From positions 62,001 through 126,000 of the forward strand of contig NZ_JBAKBF010000009.1 of the NCBI RefSeq assembly GCF_036881715.1: 64,000 bases of DNA, written 5' to 3'. Origin of the DNA: Pannonibacter anstelovis. Lineage in GTDB: Bacteria; Pseudomonadota; Alphaproteobacteria; Rhizobiales; Stappiaceae. The notes under the pieces were generated by a model. It was not told the origin of the DNA and made no database searches. It saw only the letters and a program-made list of their open reading frames with translations. A program made the translations under genes and the position numbers. Positions within the stretch are counted from its first letter, which is position 1, and each line of letters opens with the position of its first letter. Positions 59,989 through 64,000 of the stretch are shown in pieces.

Positions 59989-61184
59989 GCGCCGCACAGA
60001 TGGGTCAGGCGGTGCTGGTACTGAATGCCGGCTCCTCATCGCTGAAATTCAACCTCTACCAGGGCACGGCAGAGCTGCTGAAAGGCCAGGTCGAGGGTAT
60101 CGGCAGCATGGCCATGCGGCTGAAGGCACAACGGCCCTCCGATGGCACGCGGCTTGACGCGACACTGGAAGCCCCTGCCGGAGCAGCTTCGGCCACCGGT
60201 CACGAAGCAGCCCTTTCCGCGGTTCTGGGCCTCATCCGTGAAGCCTTTGAGGGCCTTCGGATTTCAGCGGCAGGGCACCGGGTGGTGCATGGCGGCATTG
60301 GCTTCGAGGCCCCTGCCGTCATTGATGATAGTGTGATGGCCGAGCTGGAGCGACTGGTTCCCCTCGCCCCGCTGCACCAGCCGCATAATCTGGCCGGTAT
60401 CCGTGCCGCGCAGAAGGCCTTCCCCGATGCGCTGCAGGTCGCCTGTTTCGACACAGCCTTCCACCGTAACCACCCTTGGGTGAACGATGCCTTTGCCCTG
60501 CCGCTCTCACTTTATGACGAGGGCGTGCGGCGCTACGGCTTTCACGGCCTGTCCTATGAATACATCACGCAGCATCTGGCGGAGACGGCGCCGGAGGCCG
60601 CAAAGGGCCGGGTGATCGTAGCCCATCTTGGCAATGGCGCTTCCATGTGCGCCATCGCGGAGGGCCGCAGCATCGGCTCCACCATGGGCTTTACCGCGCT
60701 TGACGGCCTGCCCATGGGCACCCGATGCGGTCAGCTGGACCCGGGCGTGCTGCTCTATCTGATGCAGGAAAAGGGCATGACGGCAGCGGCAATATCGGAT
60801 CTGCTCTACAAGCAGTCCGGCCTCAAGGGCCTGTCCGGCCTCAGCCAGGACATGCGCGAGCTGGAAGCCGCCGGCACGGAAGCGGCCCGCAAGGCCATAG
60901 ACTATTTCACCTTCCGCGTCCGCCGCGAAATCGGTGCCATGGCGGCCATTCTCGATGGCGTGGACACCATCGTCTTCACCGGTGGCATCGGCGAGCATGC
61001 GGTCAACGTCCGCCAGGCGGTCTGCGCCCCGCTCGGCTGGCTGGGTGCCAGCCTTGATGAAGACGCCAACCGCAGCAGCGCCCGCATCATCTCCACGCCC
61101 ACCTCCCGCGTCACCCTCATGGTGGTCCCCACCAACGAGGAAGAAATGATCCGGCGGCATACGGTAAAGGCACTGGAGACGTAA
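59985..61184 (+). CDS. ackA: Acetate kinase (acetate/propionate kinase family)
   Basis: A 399-residue ASKHA kinase. It shows VLNAGSSSLKFNLYQG, GHRVVHGG, ARLQKAFPDALQVACFDTAF-like substrate loop (VACFDTAFHRNHPWVND), VAHLGNGASMCAI and FTGGIGEHAVNVRQ. It makes ATP from acetyl phosphate (or the reverse) with the upstream phosphotransacetylase. Its start overlaps that gene by 4 bases. Confidence 0.95.
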   Translation: MSAAQMGQAVLVLNAGSSSLKFNLYQGTAELLKGQVEGIGSMAMRLKAQRPSDGTRLDATLEAPAGAASATGHEAALSAVLGLIREAFEGLRISAAGHRVVHGGIGFEAPAVIDDSVMAELERLVPLAPLHQPHNLAGIRAAQKAFPDALQVACFDTAFHRNHPWVNDAFALPLSLYDEGVRRYGFHGLSYEYITQHLAETAPEAAKGRVIVAHLGNGASMCAIAEGRSIGSTMGFTALDGLPMGTRCGQLDPGVLLYLMQEKGMTAAAISDLLYKQSGLKGLSGLSQDMRELEAAGTEAARKAIDYFTFRVRREIGAMAAILDGVDTIVFTGGIGEHAVNVRQAVCAPLGWLGASLDEDANRSSARIISTPTSRVTLMVVPTNEEEMIRRHTVKALET

Positions 61185-61197
61185 ACAACAGCCCGGT

Positions 61198-62256
61198 TCA
61201 CGGCGGCGGGAGGTCCCCTTCACCGCCGTCTTCCGGCACAGGCGCAAGAGCAGCAGATTGCTGACCGGCAATCTCCTTCAGCATCGCCTGCCATTGCGGC
61301 TCCAGCGGCAGCATCACGGCGGAGAAGTCTTCCGGCAGCACCGGCACGAAGCCGCCGCCGAAATCCGGCTCGATGGCGAAATAGGCGCCCGGCGCTTCGT
61401 CCTGCAGGGCGGAGAGCATCTGCCGCAGCCGGTCCTTCAGCTCGGGTGCCACATCGGAGCGCACCACATGTACGGCAAAGGGAATGCGCGGCGACTGCCA
61501 GACGACCGTCAGCCGGCCCACATCCAGCCGCATCCTGTCATAAGCCTGCATCAGGGTTCCGGCACTGTAGCCGGTGTCTGCCTCGCCCAGCAATGTGGAC
61601 CAGCCCAGCGCAGCTTCGGCCAGTCCGTCATAAAGCGCGGCAAGCCCTTCCTCAGGGCCGGAAACGGGCACAAGCGCGGAGAAAAACTGGCGCGGATCGC
61701 GTCCTGAAGCGGCAAGACCGGCCAGTGGCACGCGGAACGCTGCCGTGGAGCGGGCAGGTCCAATGGCCAGCCGCTTCCCCGCCAGCGCCTCCAGAGACGG
61801 CACTTCACCGGCCTTGGTCATCAGAATGGCATGAAACCCGTCTGCCCCGTCCCCGTCACGGGGCGCGGCCAGCGGCTCGACACAGGCGCAGGCCTTGCGT
61901 GCAGCCGCATAGGCCGTGGCAGACAGACGGCCGTACTGCACGTGACCGGCGATAAGGGCGTCCGTCAGTTCACCCAGCGTATCCATGAGAAACAGGTCGG
62001 CCGGAAGGCCCAGCCGGTATTCCAGCTCGTCGCGGAAGGGTTCGGCCTCGGACCGGGCATCATCGCGCCCGGCCGTGACCACCCCGATGCGGAAACGGCT
62101 GCCCATGTCCTGCGCCAGTACCTGCCCAGCGGCCAGCGGGGCAAGCACCGCAAGGCAGCAGAGGGCAAGGCAGTAGACAGCAAGGACCGGCAGCCAGCCG
62201 CCGTCAGTTCGGCAGATAGGGCTCTTCGTCCTCGGCAGCTTCCAGGAAGGGCACAT
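61198..62256 (-). CDS. PhnD-like periplasmic binding protein
   Basis: A protein of about 352 residues with the phosphate/phosphite/phosphonate-binding (PhnD) fold: FRIGVVTAGRDDARSEAEPF, a central stretch LAGKRLAIGPARSTAAFRVP, and VVWQSPRIPFAVHVVRSD. A hydrophobic segment LPVLAVYCLALCCLAVLAPL ending in GQVLAQ is a probable signal peptide. The start at 62256 (MCPSWKLP) lies inside the upstream DUF1186 gene (53-base overlap); other starts would remove the signal. No ATPase or permease genes are nearby, so a sensing role is possible. Confidence 0.65.
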   Translation of the reverse strand: MCPSWKLPRTKSPICRTDGGWLPVLAVYCLALCCLAVLAPLAAGQVLAQDMGSRFRIGVVTAGRDDARSEAEPFRDELEYRLGLPADLFLMDTLGELTDALIAGHVQYGRLSATAYAAARKACACVEPLAAPRDGDGADGFHAILMTKAGEVPSLEALAGKRLAIGPARSTAAFRVPLAGLAASGRDPRQFFSALVPVSGPEEGLAALYDGLAEAALGWSTLLGEADTGYSAGTLMQAYDRMRLDVGRLTVVWQSPRIPFAVHVVRSDVAPELKDRLRQMLSALQDEAPGAYFAIEPDFGGGFVPVLPEDFSAVMLPLEPQWQAMLKEIAGQQSAALAPVPEDGGEGDLPPP

Positions 62257-63064
62257 CCATCCACTCGTCTTCATCGCCATCCCAGGACCATTCGCCCAGA
62301 AGCTCGACCGTGTCCTCGAAGGGGAAATAGCGGTTCGACGCCATCCAGAGCTCACGGGATTCTTCGTTTTCTTCCGACAGGCTGGCCGCTTCCAGATGAA
62401 GGGCGAAGTCTTCCGGGTCCACCGGACGGAAGCCGCCCTCGTCCATCATGATCGAGCCATCGGTGAACAGCTTTGCGATCGGCTCTTCCAGTTCCTCAAA
62501 GCCGAGGTCACCGGCGGCACCGATGTAGCTGCCCCAAAGATAGCTGTCCGGTGCCGGGCGCACGGTCTTCGGGAAGGCCTTCAGCACGGAGAGGGCATGT
62601 TCGCGCGGCACTTCGCCGGAGAGCACGCCATAGACCCAGGCCACCATCATGGCATCGCGGGCGTAGTCGTCGGCGTTGCGGTCGGAGAACCCTTCCTCGA
62701 AGACGCTGTAGCCGCCCGGATTGAGCGCGATCAGGATCGGCCCCATGGTTTCGATCAGGCAGTCGCCAAACAGGGCTTCAAGATCCTGATCCGTGCTGCG
62801 CAGCAGGCGCATCAAGGGCTGGAAGGCTGCGGTGACCTTGAGATCGGCCAGGATATGCAGCGCGAGGAAGCAGGCATCACCCTTCGCGTCGAGCTGGCTG
62901 AGCTCACCCGTGCCGCCCGCCACGCGGTCTTCCAGAATGGCCATCAGCGCCGGAACGGAGGCGGACGGAGTGGACAGGCATTCGCGGACGTCAGCCTCCG
63001 GGAAGCCCTCGCCTGCGGTGAAACGGGCGATGATGTCCTTGGGGTCAAAGGCGGCGGCGATCAT
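62204..63064 (-). CDS. DUF1186 family protein
   Basis: A 286-residue acidic cytoplasmic protein of helical repeat type (HEAT-like), with GDACFLALHILADLKVTAAF and an acidic C terminus (WSWDGDEDEWMD). DUF1186 proteins have no established function. The ATG at 63064 begins the conserved region. It overlaps the PhnD-like gene downstream. Confidence 0.85.
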   Translation of the reverse strand: MIAAAFDPKDIIARFTAGEGFPEADVRECLSTPSASVPALMAILEDRVAGGTGELSQLDAKGDACFLALHILADLKVTAAFQPLMRLLRSTDQDLEALFGDCLIETMGPILIALNPGGYSVFEEGFSDRNADDYARDAMMVAWVYGVLSGEVPREHALSVLKAFPKTVRPAPDSYLWGSYIGAAGDLGFEELEEPIAKLFTDGSIMMDEGGFRPVDPEDFALHLEAASLSEENEESRELWMASNRYFPFEDTVELLGEWSWDGDEDEWMDVPFLEAAEDEEPYLPN

Positions 63065-63136
63065 GGCAGATACTCTCTTGGAACTGAAGTTGACGCAGAT
63101 CTACCACGAAGGCCGCCGATAAGCGACCACCAAGCT

Positions 63137-64000
63137 CTACGTTCCACGTGGTTTGGCGCGCCTTGTCGCTTCTGCGGATGCGGGGTCATCCGGCCAGGGA
63201 TGGCGCGGATAGCGTCCCTTCATCTCTGTCTTCACATCCGCCCAGGACCCAGCCCAGAAACCGGGAAGATCCCGCGTGATCTGGATAGGCCTGTGAGCGG
63301 GCGACAGAAGTTCCAGTGTCAGCGGAATGCGGCCATCAGCAACGGCCGGATGCCGGGCGAGACCGAACAGCTCCTGCACGCGGATGGAAATGGAGGGGCC
63401 GCTCTCTGACCCATAATCAATCGGCACATGCGAGCCGGTGGGCGCGGTAAAATGTGATGGCGCCAGCCGGTCTATCTCCGCCGCGCCGCCATAACCCAGC
63501 AGCCCGGCAAGCGCATTGCCGAGGCAGGCGGCATCCACGTCCGAAACACGGGTGAAGCCCGCCATATAAGGCAGCAGCCAGTCTTCCAGCGTTTCCTGAA
63601 GGGCAGCGTCGGAAAGGTCCGGCAGATGCTCTGCCCCTGAGGCCCGCACAAAACCGGCTCTTGCGCGCAGGCGCAGCTGATCGTTGCTCCAGGGCAGACG
63701 GGCAACACCCCGGCGGGCAATTTCTCCCAGCAGCGCCTTTGCCACCATCGCCGCATCCGGGCTGGCTATCTGCCGGGAGGCAAGCTCCAGCGCACCCAGC
63801 CGCACAACACGGCGCGCCCGCACCAGACCGGAAGGCTCCAGCCGCACGTCATCGGTTTCCGCGATATCAGCGGCAAAGATCGTCTCGATGGCTTCAAGCC
63901 CAAGAGGCGCTGCCAGCATGATGCGGCCTGACTGGGCCTTGCCCTGAATATCGGCAATGGCAAGGAAGGGCTCACCGGCCAGCGCATGCTCTTCGGGCAA
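63137..64000 (-). CDS. hrpB: ATP-dependent helicase HrpB, C-terminal part (5' end beyond right edge)
   Basis: The last 287 residues of HrpB. The characteristic C-terminal domain reads TAPTGSHVPIDYGSE, RVQELFGLARHP, PLTLELLSPAHRPIQITRD and DVKTEMKGRYPRHPWPDDP. The N-terminal DEAH helicase motifs must lie to the right of the window. HrpB is a DExH helicase of unsettled role. It is transcribed on the minus strand towards the DUF1186 gene. Confidence 0.93.
   Translation of the reverse strand: MPEEHALAGEPFLAIADIQGKAQSGRIMLAAPLGLEAIETIFAADIAETDDVRLEPSGLVRARRVVRLGALELASRQIASPDAAMVAKALLGEIARRGVARLPWSNDQLRLRARAGFVRASGAEHLPDLSDAALQETLEDWLLPYMAGFTRVSDVDAACLGNALAGLLGYGGAAEIDRLAPSHFTAPTGSHVPIDYGSESGPSISIRVQELFGLARHPAVADGRIPLTLELLSPAHRPIQITRDLPGFWAGSWADVKTEMKGRYPRHPWPDDPASAEATRRAKPRGT

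Noticed and set aside
1..64000. CRISPR array
   Set aside because: No regularly spaced direct repeats were seen anywhere in the window.

Overview
The window is a GC-rich (roughly 60-65 percent by eye) chromosomal segment of an alphaproteobacterium. The order rpmH-rnpA-yidC-engB-argB-HAD phosphatase, then dapD, dapE, truA, fmt, def and rmuC, together with a complete Flp/Tad pilus locus and proteins of rhizobial type, points to the Hyphomicrobiales (Rhizobiales), possibly a Stappia/Pannonibacter-like lineage. The genus is an inference. Apart from the two ends the genes are intact, and I see no insertion sequence, prophage or CRISPR array.

Positions 1-7316 (minus strand) hold a has-type hemophore operon in the same order as the Serratia has operon: ECF sigma factor (hasI), anti-sigma factor (hasS), TonB-dependent receptor with an N-terminal signalling domain (hasR), secreted HasA-like protein, and a type I secretion ABC exporter cut by the left edge (hasD). 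The HasA-like protein contains no histidine and ends in an RTX-like module. Its receptor has only four histidines, none in the regions where classical HasR binds heme.

Positions 7560-9579 hold a PLP-dependent decarboxylase and a hicAB toxin-antitoxin pair. Positions 9654-22808 form a catabolic island: a LysR regulator diverges from pxpA, a short biotin carrier protein, biotin carboxylase, pxpB and pxpC. These are followed by an ABC importer with a TorT-like binding protein, then a MerR-XRE-cupin fusion regulator diverging from gabT and gabD. Together they suggest uptake of a small amide or lactam, ATP- and perhaps biotin-dependent opening, and channelling through GABA and succinate semialdehyde to succinate. 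The substrate is not proven.

Positions 23032-43498 are housekeeping: tRNA-Arg(ACG), an orphan histidine kinase, ribosomal protein L34, RNase P protein, the YidC insertase, EngB, arginine and lysine biosynthesis, a chemoreceptor, tRNA modification, formylation and deformylation functions, and RmuC. Positions 43772-46497 hold an NlpC/P60 hydrolase, a MarR regulator and an M17 aminopeptidase.

Positions 46604-58455 are the Tad locus. flp, cpaA, cpaB, cpaC, cpaD, cpaE, cpaF, tadB and tadC lie on the minus strand; a TadD-like lipoprotein, a stand-alone secretin N-domain protein and two TadE/F pseudopilins lie on the plus strand. GTTAAC clusters resembling CtrA sites lie before the TadD-like gene and before cpaB. 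The right end carries a MaoC-phosphotransacetylase fusion with acetate kinase, a PhnD-like periplasmic binding protein, a DUF1186 protein and the 3' part of hrpB.
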